A stretch of DNA of 64,000 nt from Bradyrhizobium sp. WBAH42 (GTDB lineage Bacteria; Pseudomonadota; Alphaproteobacteria; Rhizobiales; Xanthobacteraceae): the NCBI RefSeq assembly GCF_024585265.1, contig NZ_CP036533.1, positions 4,225,001-4,289,000 on the forward strand. Reading direction: 5' to 3'. The translations under genes were made by a program, and so were the position numbers. The notes beneath the pieces are model-generated. The model worked only from the letters and a program-made list of their open reading frames with translations, searched no databases and was not told where the DNA came from. Every line of letters begins with the position of its first letter. Position 1 is the first letter of the stretch. Shown here piece after piece: positions 9,079 to 17,422 of the stretch.

Positions 9079-10298
9079 CCGCCATGGACAGCATCCTCGT
9101 CGTCAACGCCGGCTCATCGAGCGTCAAGTTCCAGGTCTTTGCGATCGAGGGCGAGGGCATTCTGCGCCGCCTGATCAAGGGGCAGGTGGACGGCATCGGC
9201 AGCCGGCCGCGCTTGCGGGCAAGTAGGCCAGGCAACGATCCCATGGCGGATCGGGCCTATCCCATCGAGGCCATTCCGGACGTGCCGGCGGCGATGGACA
9301 TCGCGGGGACATGGCTCCGGAACGAAGCGCGTATCCATCCGTTGGCGGTCGGGCATCGCGTCGTCCATGGCGGGCCTGATTATGAGCGGCCGGTTCTGAT
9401 CGACCACGGCGTGGTGGCGCGGCTGGAGCGTTTCGCCACGCTGGCGCCGCTGCATCAGCCGCACAATCTGGCGCCGATCCGCTCGATCCTGGCCAATTTC
9501 CCGGCGATCCCGCAGGTCGCTTGCTTCGACACCGCGTTTCACCGCACCCACGGTCCGCTGGCCGATCATTACGCCATCCCCCACCAGCTCCACGCTGAAG
9601 GTGTGCGGCGCTACGGCTTTCACGGGCTCTCCTATGAATACATCTCCAGGACCCTGCCGCAGATCGCGCCAGACATCGCAAAGCGCCGGGTGATTGTCGC
9701 CCATCTCGGCAGTGGCGCGTCGATGTGCGCGATGAAGAATGGGCTGAGCGTCGAGAGCACGATGGGATTCACCGCGCTCGACGGGCTGCCGATGGGCACG
9801 CGCCCGGGCCAGCTCGATCCGGGCGTCGTGCTGTATCTGCTGTCCGAGAAGGGGATGACGGCATCGAAGGCGCAGGATTTTCTCTATCGCGATTGCGGAT
9901 TGAAGGGGCTTTCCGGGATCAGCAACGACATGCGCGAGCTGGAGGCGAGCCTTGACCCGCAAGCGAAGCTGGCGGTGGACTATTTCGTCTATCGCATCGG
10001 CCTCAACGCCGGCATGCTGGCGGCGGCGCTGCAGGGGATCGATGCCTTCGTCTTCACCGCCGGCATCGGCGAGAACTCGAGTGGCATCCGCGCACGTGTG
10101 GCGGAGCAGCTCGGCTGGCTTGGCGTGGCACTCGACCCTGCCGAAAACACGCACCATTCGCGGCTGATATCGACAAGGACGAGTCTCGTTCCGGTCTACG
10201 TCGTCCCGACGGACGAGGAGCTCATGATCGCGCAGCACACGCTGACGCTGTTGATGAACAGGCAATCGCCCAACCCCAGACAAGAGAGGGTGTCATGA
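9075..10298 (+). CDS. ackA: Acetate kinase
   Basis: 407 residues, normal length for the family. It makes ATP and acetate from acetyl phosphate, or the reverse. Visible motifs are the N-terminal LVVNAGSSSVKFQ, GHRVVHGG, the FDTAFH substrate loop, VAHLGSGASM, MGTRPGQLDPG and the C-terminal TAGIGENS. The start is either GTG 9075, which overlaps the pta stop as GTGA, or ATG 9084 three codons later. The end overlaps fabI by ATGA. In this operon substrate-level ATP formation from acetyl-CoA under low oxygen is a sensible reading, in line with the upstream FixK/FNR box. Confidence 0.95.
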   Translation: MTAMDSILVVNAGSSSVKFQVFAIEGEGILRRLIKGQVDGIGSRPRLRASRPGNDPMADRAYPIEAIPDVPAAMDIAGTWLRNEARIHPLAVGHRVVHGGPDYERPVLIDHGVVARLERFATLAPLHQPHNLAPIRSILANFPAIPQVACFDTAFHRTHGPLADHYAIPHQLHAEGVRRYGFHGLSYEYISRTLPQIAPDIAKRRVIVAHLGSGASMCAMKNGLSVESTMGFTALDGLPMGTRPGQLDPGVVLYLLSEKGMTASKAQDFLYRDCGLKGLSGISNDMRELEASLDPQAKLAVDYFVYRIGLNAGMLAAALQGIDAFVFTAGIGENSSGIRARVAEQLGWLGVALDPAENTHHSRLISTRTSLVPVYVVPTDEELMIAQHTLTLLMNRQSPNPRQERVS

Positions 10299-11083
10299 TT
10301 CCAGTATTTCCGGACAGCAAGGTCGCTCTGAAGGGGAAGAAGGGCCTGGTCGTCGGCATCGCCAACGACCAGTCGATCGCCTGGGGCTGCGCCAGGGCGT
10401 TTCGCGCCCTCGGCGCCGATCTCGCCGTCACCTATCTGAACGACCGCGCCAAGAAGCACGTCGAGCCGCTGGCGCAGGCGCTCGAAGCGCCGATCTTCCT
10501 GCCGCTCGACGTCATGGTCGAAGGCCAGACGGAAGCGGTGTTCGAGCGGATCAAGTCGGAGTGGGGGCAGCTCGATTTCCTGCTTCATTCCATCGCCTTC
10601 TCGCCGAAGGAAGCGCTGCACGGCCGCGTCGTCGATGTCGGCCGCGACGGCTTTCTGAAGACCATGGACGTCTCCTGCTGGTCGTTCCTGCGGATGGCTC
10701 ATCTTGCCGAACCCCTGATGAAGAACGGCGGCACGATGTTCACCATGACCTATTACGGCAGCCAGATGGTGGTGGAGAACTACAACATCATGGGCGTCGC
10801 CAAGGCGGCGCTCGAGGCCGCGGTTCGCTATGCCGCGGCCGAGCTCGGCCCCAAGGGCATCCGCGTGCACGCGATCTCGCCCGGACCGCTAGCGACCCGC
10901 GCGGCCTCGGGCATTCCGGAGTTCGACGAGCTGATGGACAAGGCGCAATCCAAGGCGCCGTCGCGCAGCCTCGTCAGCATCGATGATGTCGGTAATGCCA
11001 CCGCGTTTCTGGCGCTCGACGGCGCCAAGCTGATCACCGGCGGCGTGCTGTACATCGACGGTGGCTATCACATCATCGATTGA
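10295..11083 (+). CDS. fabI: Enoyl-[acyl-carrier-protein] reductase, FabI type
   Basis: 262 residues of the SDR fold with the FabI-type N-terminal GLVVGIANDQSIAWG cofactor loop. The catalytic Tyr-x6-Lys is NYNIMGVAK, and the following GIRVHAISPGPLATRAASGI is typical of FabI. It reduces enoyl-ACP (or enoyl-CoA) with NAD(P)H in fatty acid elongation. Its place as fourth gene of a pta-ackA operon, overlapping ackA by ATGA, is unusual for a housekeeping FabI. It may be a second, condition-specific enzyme that dumps reducing power into acyl chains. Confidence 0.92.
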   Translation: MIPVFPDSKVALKGKKGLVVGIANDQSIAWGCARAFRALGADLAVTYLNDRAKKHVEPLAQALEAPIFLPLDVMVEGQTEAVFERIKSEWGQLDFLLHSIAFSPKEALHGRVVDVGRDGFLKTMDVSCWSFLRMAHLAEPLMKNGGTMFTMTYYGSQMVVENYNIMGVAKAALEAAVRYAAAELGPKGIRVHAISPGPLATRAASGIPEFDELMDKAQSKAPSRSLVSIDDVGNATAFLALDGAKLITGGVLYIDGGYHIID

Positions 11084-11251
11084 CCCGCGCGTTGCCGCCG
11101 CGCTGAGCGGTCCGGCGACCCATAGGCTGATGGTGGCATATTGCAGGTGTTTTGCCCGACGGTGCAACCGGGCTCTGGAGCGAAAAAAGAAAACCGCAGT
11201 CAAATCAACCACATGTCTACTGTGCATGGGGTTGTTTTTCGACTTTTTGAT

Positions 11252-11710
11252 TCACCGATAGTGCAGTGCGATCAATTCGGCCACGCAGGCCGGCTTCTTG
11301 CCGCCCTCGATCTCGATCACGAGGTGGTAGTTGACGCGCAGCCCGTCCGGCGGCACGTCCTCTGCTTCCGCAATCGTGACCCGGCCGCGCAGCTTCGAGC
11401 CCGCCGGCACTGGCGCGAGATATCGGATGCGGTCAGCACCGTAGTTCAGCGTGTTGCGCAGGCCCTTCAGGCCGATGACCGAGCGGATGAATAGCGGGGC
11501 AAGGGCAAGCGAGAGCAGGCCATGGGCGATGGTCTTGCCGCCCGGCATCTCCTGCTTGGCGCGCTCCTGGTCGACATGGATCCATTGCTCGTCGCAGGTC
11601 GCCTCGGCGAACTGGTTGATGCGGTCCTGCGTAATCTCGATCCAGTCGCTGGCACCGATCTCGGTGCCGACCGCGGATTTGATCTCGTCGAAGTCGCTGA
11701 ATATCCGCAT
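11252..11710 (-). CDS. MaoC-family (R)-specific enoyl-CoA hydratase
   Basis: 152 residues with a hot-dog fold. The hydratase motif is present as the Asp/His pair in ATCDEQWIHVD, followed by GKTIAHGLLSLAL. These single-domain MaoC proteins (PhaJ/NodN-like) hydrate trans-2-enoyl-CoA to (R)-3-hydroxyacyl-CoA, the monomer for polyhydroxyalkanoates. It is the last gene of the atoD-atoA-maoC operon, 12 bases after atoA, and is convergent with fabI. The exact chain length of its substrate cannot be read from the sequence. Confidence 0.88.
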   Translation of the reverse strand: MRIFSDFDEIKSAVGTEIGASDWIEITQDRINQFAEATCDEQWIHVDQERAKQEMPGGKTIAHGLLSLALAPLFIRSVIGLKGLRNTLNYGADRIRYLAPVPAGSKLRGRVTIAEAEDVPPDGLRVNYHLVIEIEGGKKPACVAELIALHYR

Positions 11711-11722
11711 GGGCTGACCCGT

Positions 11723-12373
11723 TTAGATCCTCATTTCCGGAACATTGTCGGGAATGGCGAGGTCGGCTTCCGTCAGCGCCAGAACCTCGCCGACGCTCAG
11801 GCCGGGCGCTGTTTCCAGCAACGTCGGCTTGCCATCGGGAAAACCGATCACGGCGATGTCCGTCACGACGAGGTCGACCGGGCGTGCCGAGGTCAGCGGC
11901 AGCGAGCATTTCGCCACGATCTTCGACTTGCCCTTGGCGGCGTGCTGCATGGCGACGATCACGCGCTTGGCGCCGGTGACGAGGTCCATTGCGCCGCCCA
12001 TGCCGGGAACCATCTTGCCCGGGATCATCCAATTGGCGAGATGGCCATGCGCATCGACCTGGAGACCGCCGAGCACGGTGATATCGACGTGGCCGCCGCG
12101 GATCAGTCCGAACGACATCGCGCTGTCGAACGTGGAGGCGCCCGGCAGCGCGCTGATCGGGCGCCCACCGGCATCGGTGAGTGTCGGATGCGCCATGCCC
12201 TGCTCGGGGATCGGCCCGGTGCCGATCAGTCCATTCTCCGACTGGAAGAAGATCTTCAGGTCCGACGGCACGTAATTGGCGACCAGCGTCGGAATGCCGA
12301 TGCCGAGATTGACGAGATTGCCGTTCCTCAGCTCCTTGGCGACGCGCCGGGCGATGATGATCTGGGGATCCAT
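11723..12373 (-). CDS. atoA: Acetoacetate/acetate CoA-transferase subunit beta
   Basis: 216 residues, close to AtoA over its whole length: NLGIGIPTLVANY, then SENGLIGTGP with the catalytic Glu that forms the CoA thioester, then GGHVDITVLGGLQVD and VPGMGGAMDLVTGA. With AtoD it moves CoA between acetyl-CoA and acetoacetate or other short acids. I start at ATG 12373, which follows GGGTGA; an ATG at 12385 lies inside the atoD end. It pairs with the acetate-handling operon on the opposite strand. Confidence 0.92.
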   Translation of the reverse strand: MDPQIIIARRVAKELRNGNLVNLGIGIPTLVANYVPSDLKIFFQSENGLIGTGPIPEQGMAHPTLTDAGGRPISALPGASTFDSAMSFGLIRGGHVDITVLGGLQVDAHGHLANWMIPGKMVPGMGGAMDLVTGAKRVIVAMQHAAKGKSKIVAKCSLPLTSARPVDLVVTDIAVIGFPDGKPTLLETAPGLSVGEVLALTEADLAIPDNVPEMRI

Positions 12374-12377
12374 GGTG

Positions 12378-13025
12378 TCACCCATTGGTGATGAGATAGT
12401 CGACGAGCGGCGCGGGGGTGACGACGTGATCGGGTGCAATCACGCCGACCGGGACGATGTGCTCCGCCGTCACGATGACGGTGTCGGCCGCCATCGCCAT
12501 GACCGGGTTGAAATTGCGGGACGTGAGCGCGTAGGCGAGGTTGCCGAGGTAATCGGCGAGGAAGGCGTGCACCAATGCGAATTGCGCCCGCAGCGCCGTC
12601 TCCAGCAGGAACGGCTTGCCGTCGACTTCGATCTGACGCTTGCCTTCGGCCACCAGCGTTCCGACGCCGGTCGGCGTCAGCACGCCCCCAAGACCGCATC
12701 CGCCGGCGCGGATGCGCTCGACGAACGTACCTTGCGGCACGAGATCGACGGCGATCTGGTTCGCCAGCATCTGCTGCTGCGCCTTCGGATTGAGACCGAT
12801 ATGCGTTGCCGTCAGCTTCGACACCAGGGCCTGATCGAACAGCTTGCCGACGCCCTTGCCGGGCGTGGCCGCGTCATTCGAGATCAAGGTCAGACCTGTC
12901 TTCCTCTGGCGCACGACTTCGTCGAGCAGCCGCTCCGGCGTTCCGACTCCCATGAAGCCGCCAACCATGACGCTGGCGCCCGCCGGGATCATCGCAACGG
13001 CTTCTTCGACGGATACGGCCTTCAT
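12378..13025 (-). CDS. atoD: Acetoacetate/acetate CoA-transferase subunit alpha
   Basis: 215 residues matching AtoD: MVGGFMGVGTPERLLDEV with the glycine-rich CoA loop, SNDAATPGKGVG, LVPQGTFVERIRAGG, GGVLTPTGVGTLV and SRNFNPVMAMAADTVIV. It is the first gene of the leftward operon. A FixK/FNR box is centred 84 bp before its start. The atoA start follows its stop by only a few bases, as is normal for the two subunits. Confidence 0.92.
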   Translation of the reverse strand: MKAVSVEEAVAMIPAGASVMVGGFMGVGTPERLLDEVVRQRKTGLTLISNDAATPGKGVGKLFDQALVSKLTATHIGLNPKAQQQMLANQIAVDLVPQGTFVERIRAGGCGLGGVLTPTGVGTLVAEGKRQIEVDGKPFLLETALRAQFALVHAFLADYLGNLAYALTSRNFNPVMAMAADTVIVTAEHIVPVGVIAPDHVVTPAPLVDYLITNG

Positions 13026-13102
13026 GATCGAAACTCCCGGTCGGCCGACGATGGCTGAAGGGCGGTAAAGTGCGGATGTTGGCGGGTGGGGGGCGGGCTC
13101 CC

Positions 13103-13116
13103 TTGATCTGGGTCAA
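13103..13116. promoter_or_regulatory. FixK/FNR-type box upstream of atoD-atoA-maoC
   Basis: Perfect pair TTGA-TCTGGG-TCAA, centred about 84 bp before the atoD start on the minus strand. Its first eight bases (TTGATCTG) resemble the box at 2065 (TTGATCTC). Confidence 0.65.
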
Positions 13117-13453
13117 GGCTTCCGGATCATTCCGCTCCGGCTGCGTCGATGCCGAAGCTTTCTCGAGTGCCGCGCTTACCGCAGCTCGGCATGGAGCGAG
13201 GTCGGGGCTACGCAGCCGCGCTGCACAGAGTTGCTGCATGGCGATACGAATTGCAGCAATCTGCGCTACAATAACGCGCTTCGCGGCGCTCGCGATTGGC
13301 GCGAGACCGCGGCCTTGAGACGCCGGGAGCGCCGAACTCCCCTACATCAACGAAGATCCAGAAAGAACGCTTGCAATTCCATGCTGGTCTTCAATTCCAG
13401 GGAGCATGGTCGTCAGAAATGCCTTGAGCTGCGGATACCTTGCGTGTGATGTC
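13117..13453. other. Intergenic region without recognised gene
   Basis: About 340 bases upstream of the atoD promoter. I see no open frame with a convincing start and no family match, no terminator and no repeat. Confidence 0.5.
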
Positions 13454-13843
13454 TCATGCTCGGGCCCTTCGGGCGCGCGATGCCGACGCTGATCGTCGTC
13501 TTTGTCCGGAGCGCCGTGCTTCCGCCCTTCGTACTCTCTCGCGGAGCCGCCTCAATTGAGCCAGCAGGCTCACGAGCTTGATCTTTGTGTCACGCAGAAC
13601 GGCCAGGCTGCAAACCCCACTACTCACTACAACACCCCCAAACAGGCCCTTGCCGAATTCCTGACGGAAGCTCGGATTGGTGGCGACATCCCAACAACGT
13701 CTAAGCGATGGCCGCCGGAGGCGTCGGTTCGCTTTGCGACAATGCGCGAAAATATTCTCAGTGGTTGCAATGCGTTGCAGCAGCAACGCGCTATCGGAAG
13801 GAGCATTTGGATACGCTCTCCGAAGCGCGCGCGTCATTTGCAT
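13454..13843 (-). CDS. Small hypothetical protein, coupled to the upstream zinc-ribbon gene
   Basis: 129 residues if it begins at the ATG that overlaps the stop of the preceding minus-strand gene as TGATG. That arrangement is typical of translational coupling. The protein is basic, with an N-terminal segment TRALRRAYPNAPSDSALLLQRI, a short hydrophobic patch in the middle (GGVVVSSGVCSLAVL) and a very Arg-rich C-terminus. I recognise no domain. The codon pattern is acceptable for this genome, but overlapping open frames exist on the other strand. Confidence 0.45.
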   Translation of the reverse strand: MQMTRALRRAYPNAPSDSALLLQRIATTENIFAHCRKANRRLRRPSLRRCWDVATNPSFRQEFGKGLFGGVVVSSGVCSLAVLRDTKIKLVSLLAQLRRLRERVRRAEARRSGQRRRSASASRARRARA

Positions 13844-14058
13844 CAGCACGTTGGCGCCGTACCAGCGGCCGCTACCGTTCTGACGATCGCCTCCTCGACC
13901 CAGGCCTCGCGGGCAAACCAGTTGTGATTGGCCCGACAGTCCGGACAAAGAGTATTGCCGAAAAACACGATGCTTCGCAGGAAAGTCTCACGATCGGATT
14001 TGATGCCGGTAGGAATCGCGCGGCCGGATTGCGGACACTTGACCATGATCATGCCCAT
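13843..14058 (-). CDS. Small zinc-ribbon-like protein
   Basis: 71 residues starting MGMIMVKCP, behind a good ribosome site (GGGAGG a few bases upstream). It has two cysteine knuckles: VKCPQSG near the start and LCPDCRANHNW in the middle, followed by REAWVEEA. Short proteins of this pattern are common in Bradyrhizobium and relatives and presumably bind zinc; no function is known to me. The N-terminal knuckle here has only one Cys, so metal binding may be incomplete. The following gene starts inside its stop codon. Confidence 0.65.
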   Translation of the reverse strand: MGMIMVKCPQSGRAIPTGIKSDRETFLRSIVFFGNTLCPDCRANHNWFAREAWVEEAIVRTVAAAGTAPTC

Positions 14059-14749
14059 ACGAGCCTCCCTGAAACACGCATTTGTCGAGCAAAAGGGCCG
14101 GCCGGCTGGAGTGCGCTCTCGTCGGTGCGGGTGACTTGGGGGGGCATCGCACCTGGGGTCGTTGTTCGAGCAAAGGGCAGCTTGCTCGTGACGACGCTTC
14201 TCCAACCGGCCGGATTCCTGCTTGGCGAATTCTTGGGATACTGCCGGCTTTCGCCGCAATACCGAATGATGTCCGACCTCAACCGAAAGCTTCTGGGAGG
14301 CGCCAAATAATCGTCGTGTCGAAATAGCCGCGACTTCGTGCGGAACGTTCCCCCTGCAACGAAACCATCAATTTCCCCTCGACGGACAGGTCAGCCAACC
14401 GGATCACTGGTGTCACTCCCCTCGGTGCAGTTCGTTAACTATTCTCTTTTTCATTTAATGTGCAAATTAAAATTGGCGTTGTCGGTCTGATTTGCGACTC
14501 TCGGCTGATTTATTCTATGCGCGGCGCGATGCATTGCCGAAGAACGTCAATCCTTTTCTCCAGGCTTCAGCAGCCCTCATTCTCAAGTCAGTTCGGCGCG
14601 TGCTGCGCTTTACCGGTTGTGCTGAATGGTCGCACCAGGTTCAAATATGAAACAAATTTTGATTATAAGAAAAATCAGTAAATCTCGTTGTTAATTGCTG
14701 CCGATCACGTAAGCTAAAGTCGTCCAGGTTTCTTCGGCTGGAGGAGACG
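14059..14749. other. AT-rich intergenic region
   Basis: About 690 bases between the leftward zinc-ribbon gene and a rightward small gene. The part from about 14430 is distinctly AT-rich for this genome. It contains the heptamer ATTTAAT (14453-14459) followed by TGCAAATTAAAA, and another AT run at 14640-14690. An open frame at 14460-14681 has no ribosome site and an odd composition, so I do not call it. Confidence 0.5.
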
Positions 14750-14995
14750 ATGTGGGAATTAATTCTTAACGAGTACAACCTCACCTCGGAGCCGCTGCAG
14801 TTGGCTCAGATGCGCGCAGAATTGGTCAACATTGGCGAGAAGGAGCGTATTCTGAGAGAACGAAGTGCCGATCGCGAAGCTTATCGGTACCTCTTGGATG
14901 CTCATCGGTTGACCGCCAGAGCGAGCCTCCCTGGAGAGCAGGGGTTGAACATTTCTCCTCAAGACGGGGGCAAGGACGGTCAGCTCGCGGCGTGA
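14750..14995 (+). CDS. Small hypothetical protein upstream of the PqqD-kinase gene
   Basis: 81 residues, soluble, charged and helical in the first 60 (LQLAQMRAELVNIGEKERILRER), with a Gly/Gln-rich tail. The site GGAGGAG stands 4-5 bases before the ATG, the best ribosome site in this stretch. I recognise no family. It is the nearest gene before the PqqD-HprK fusion and shares its strand, so a functional link, for instance as a peptide substrate, is possible but unproven. A simpler reading is a small regulator or orphan. Confidence 0.5.
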   Translation: MWELILNEYNLTSEPLQLAQMRAELVNIGEKERILRERSADREAYRYLLDAHRLTARASLPGEQGLNISPQDGGKDGQLAA

Positions 14996-15117
14996 GCGGC
15001 CGGATTGACGTGTCGAAGCGAGCCGGACCGGGTGGCGTGTGTTCGGGTGAATGGAAATCGCAGCGTCGCAGGCCGGGCTAGATTGAATGTCGCAGGCGGC
15101 GGCCGTTCGCTTGTCGG

Positions 15118-16326
15118 GTGCCGCGACAACATCGCATCCCGGAGGCTGTCGCCGCCTCGCCGGCACAGGCGCGGCAGAATGGGTTCACATTGGTGGAAGG
15201 CGTGCTGGAAAGATCGTCGGCAGAGATAGAGATAGTGTTGAGACCGGCTCCGGATGCAGTATTCGCGCTGTTGGATGGCCGAGCAATGATCTTCAGCGAA
15301 GCCGGGCAGAAGATCTTTGAACTCGACCGAGTAGGGGCATTCATCTGGTGTAAATTGGGGGAAGGCGCCTCGCTGGGAGACGTTTATCGGGCGCTCGCAG
15401 CGCAAGGCATTGACGAGCACGCGGCACGCCAGTTCACGCGACAGGCCGTAGATGTCTGGATCGATCGAGCGTTGCTCGAAGTCGATTGGCGAATGCCGAC
15501 CGATTGCGTCATCTCAGCTCATCTGGGTCGGCACAAAATAAGCGTCCGGGCTGCAAATCGGGACCTCTTGAGACGGCTGCTGTCGCCATTTTGTGTTTCG
15601 GACCAGAGTGCCGGCGGCGACGGCGACATCGCGATCGAGGCAATGATGCTGGATGAGCAAGTGTTCCTGCGCGCGGAGGATTCTAGCATTTCCAGATGCG
15701 AAGTCGAAGCACTGGCCCCTATGCTCAAAGCTCACGTCACCGAGCGGCTTATTCGAAGCGATCGTTGGGTGTTCTCCCTACATGCCGCTTCTCTCGTGAA
15801 AGACGGCATGGGCCTGCTGTTATGCGGCCATCCGGGAGCTGGAAAATCTACCCTCACGCTGCAGCTGGTGGACGCCGGATTCCGGTACGCAGGCGATGAC
15901 GTCGCGCTGGTTGGCGCCGACGGAACGATCTGCGGAGTCCCGTTTGCGATCACCCTCAAGGAAGGATCGTGGGACTTGCTCTCGCGACTACATGGCGACC
16001 GCTACGACGCGACGCATTGCCGCTCCGACGGCGTTCGGGTGCGGTACGTACCCATTCCGGATGCGCAGAACGAATGCTTCTCCACAGGCTGGATCATCTT
16101 CTTGAACCGGGTCGCGAGCGGGCCGGCCGAACTGACCGCAATAGATCGTTTGGATTCGATGAAGCGGCTCATCGAGAACGCATTTTCCAGCGATGGTAAA
16201 CTGTCGCAGACTGGCTTTTATGCTCTAAAGCGGATGGTCGCGGGCGCGAAATCGCTTCAACTAACCTACTGCGAGGCTGGAGAGGCTCGGCATCTGCTTA
16301 GGGAATTGTGCAATGGCAAGGCATAG
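15118..16326 (+). CDS. PqqD-domain / HPr-kinase-related fusion protein
   Basis: Two parts. Residues about 35-115 are PqqD-like (VLRPAPDAVFALLDGRAMI, then FELDRVGAFIW and a helical tail); PqqD domains bind leader peptides in RiPP pathways. Residues about 195-400 are HprK-like: SLHAASLVKDGMGLLLCGHPGAGKSTL holds the P-loop, and DDVALVG follows as a Walker-B-like site. This resembles the HprK-related kinase/PqqD set defined by comparative genomics, here joined in one chain. The start is uncertain (GTG 15118; also GTG 15202). It overlaps the next gene by 14 bases. The substrate is unknown. Confidence 0.8.
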   Translation: MPRQHRIPEAVAASPAQARQNGFTLVEGVLERSSAEIEIVLRPAPDAVFALLDGRAMIFSEAGQKIFELDRVGAFIWCKLGEGASLGDVYRALAAQGIDEHAARQFTRQAVDVWIDRALLEVDWRMPTDCVISAHLGRHKISVRAANRDLLRRLLSPFCVSDQSAGGDGDIAIEAMMLDEQVFLRAEDSSISRCEVEALAPMLKAHVTERLIRSDRWVFSLHAASLVKDGMGLLLCGHPGAGKSTLTLQLVDAGFRYAGDDVALVGADGTICGVPFAITLKEGSWDLLSRLHGDRYDATHCRSDGVRVRYVPIPDAQNECFSTGWIIFLNRVASGPAELTAIDRLDSMKRLIENAFSSDGKLSQTGFYALKRMVAGAKSLQLTYCEAGEARHLLRELCNGKA

Positions 16327-17389
16327 CAGCGCGCTCACGAGCCTCTGCAATTGCTTGCGGGGCATGCCGCCGGTCGAAGTAGAGTGGACGTCCGTCATCG
16401 GACTTGCAAATCAGACCCTGACGACGCCGGCGCTCATCGACTTTGTCGACAAATTCGCATCGATGCTGCCGGAGGACGTCTGCGCCTATATTCGCCATAT
16501 CCACCGCCGAAATGGGTTGCGCAATGACCGCCTCGTCGTTCAACTCGAAGAGGCCGTCGTTGCTCTGAATGGTCACGGCATTACGCCGGTTCTACTCAAG
16601 GGGGCATCGACACTGGCGACCGCGCCCGAGGCGCGAAGAGGCGTTCGGATTATGTCCGATCTGGACATCATGGTCATGCCGGACGACGCCAGAACGGCAG
16701 TCGCCGCGCTAAGTGGAATTGGTTACGATATTCATGAGCAGACCCCTCCCGAAAGCCGGAGATGGCATGTCGATCTGAATCGCCCGCAGGACGTCGGGTC
16801 CATCGACCTGCAAGAGGCAGCTCCAGGGCCTGCGTACCTCTACCAGAACTTCGGGCATGTGCTGAACCATTGTGTTCCTGCGCCGCTCGGACGGGCAAGC
16901 GTATATATCCCCACGCCTATCTTCCAAGCGGTCACGTTGATCGTCCACGATCAGTTTCAGGACTATGGTTATTGGCTCGGCGACCTCGACCTGCGGCACC
17001 TTGTTGAATTGCGCGATCTAAACGCTTCCGCCGAACCTCTCGATTGGGAGAAGCTGACCTCTCTTGCCTCGAGCGACTTGATGAGGAACGCGGTCGAAAC
17101 TCAGCTGATCGCTCTTGCCGAGCTGCTTGGCGTCGACATTCCGCATGCGTTGCGCTCCCGACTGATTCCTCGCCTCCAGTTCATGCGACAGGTGATGCAG
17201 GCACGTTTTCCGGCTACACGCGTTCCCTTCCTCGCAATGATGGTACTGGATCTCGGAAATCATCGGAAAGCGGCACGCGGCGCCGGGCAAGCCGCTGTGC
17301 ATCCGCGTGGACTGTGGTCCCTACCGAGGGTGGACACCGTGCAGTTCCTGTTGAAGGCGGCCTTCGCGGAGCGCGCAGGGAAGGTCTAG
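16313..17389 (+). CDS. Nucleotidyltransferase family protein (NTP_transf_5 type)
   Basis: 358 residues. The nucleotidyltransferase core is at about 80-150: GITPVLLKGASTLA followed by RIMSDLDIMVMPDDA, with the metal-binding DxD pair. The C-terminal half is helical (QAVTLIVHDQF, GDLDLRHLVEL). This family is often found next to HprK-like kinases in peptide-modification and exopolysaccharide loci. The start lies within the kinase gene's end, so the two are coupled and likely act on the same target. The substrate is unknown. Confidence 0.8.
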   Translation: MARHSSALTSLCNCLRGMPPVEVEWTSVIGLANQTLTTPALIDFVDKFASMLPEDVCAYIRHIHRRNGLRNDRLVVQLEEAVVALNGHGITPVLLKGASTLATAPEARRGVRIMSDLDIMVMPDDARTAVAALSGIGYDIHEQTPPESRRWHVDLNRPQDVGSIDLQEAAPGPAYLYQNFGHVLNHCVPAPLGRASVYIPTPIFQAVTLIVHDQFQDYGYWLGDLDLRHLVELRDLNASAEPLDWEKLTSLASSDLMRNAVETQLIALAELLGVDIPHALRSRLIPRLQFMRQVMQARFPATRVPFLAMMVLDLGNHRKAARGAGQAAVHPRGLWSLPRVDTVQFLLKAAFAERAGKV

Positions 17390-17422
17390 ATCACAAATGC
17401 GTTCGGTCGGGCGGCAGGGCCA

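Noticed and set aside
11522..12391. Long plus-strand open frame opposite atoA
   Set aside because: The minus strand encodes a full AtoA; the antisense frame is a GC-bias artefact.
14460..14681. Open frame of 73 codons in AT-rich DNA
   Set aside because: No ribosome site, irregular composition, no family likeness.
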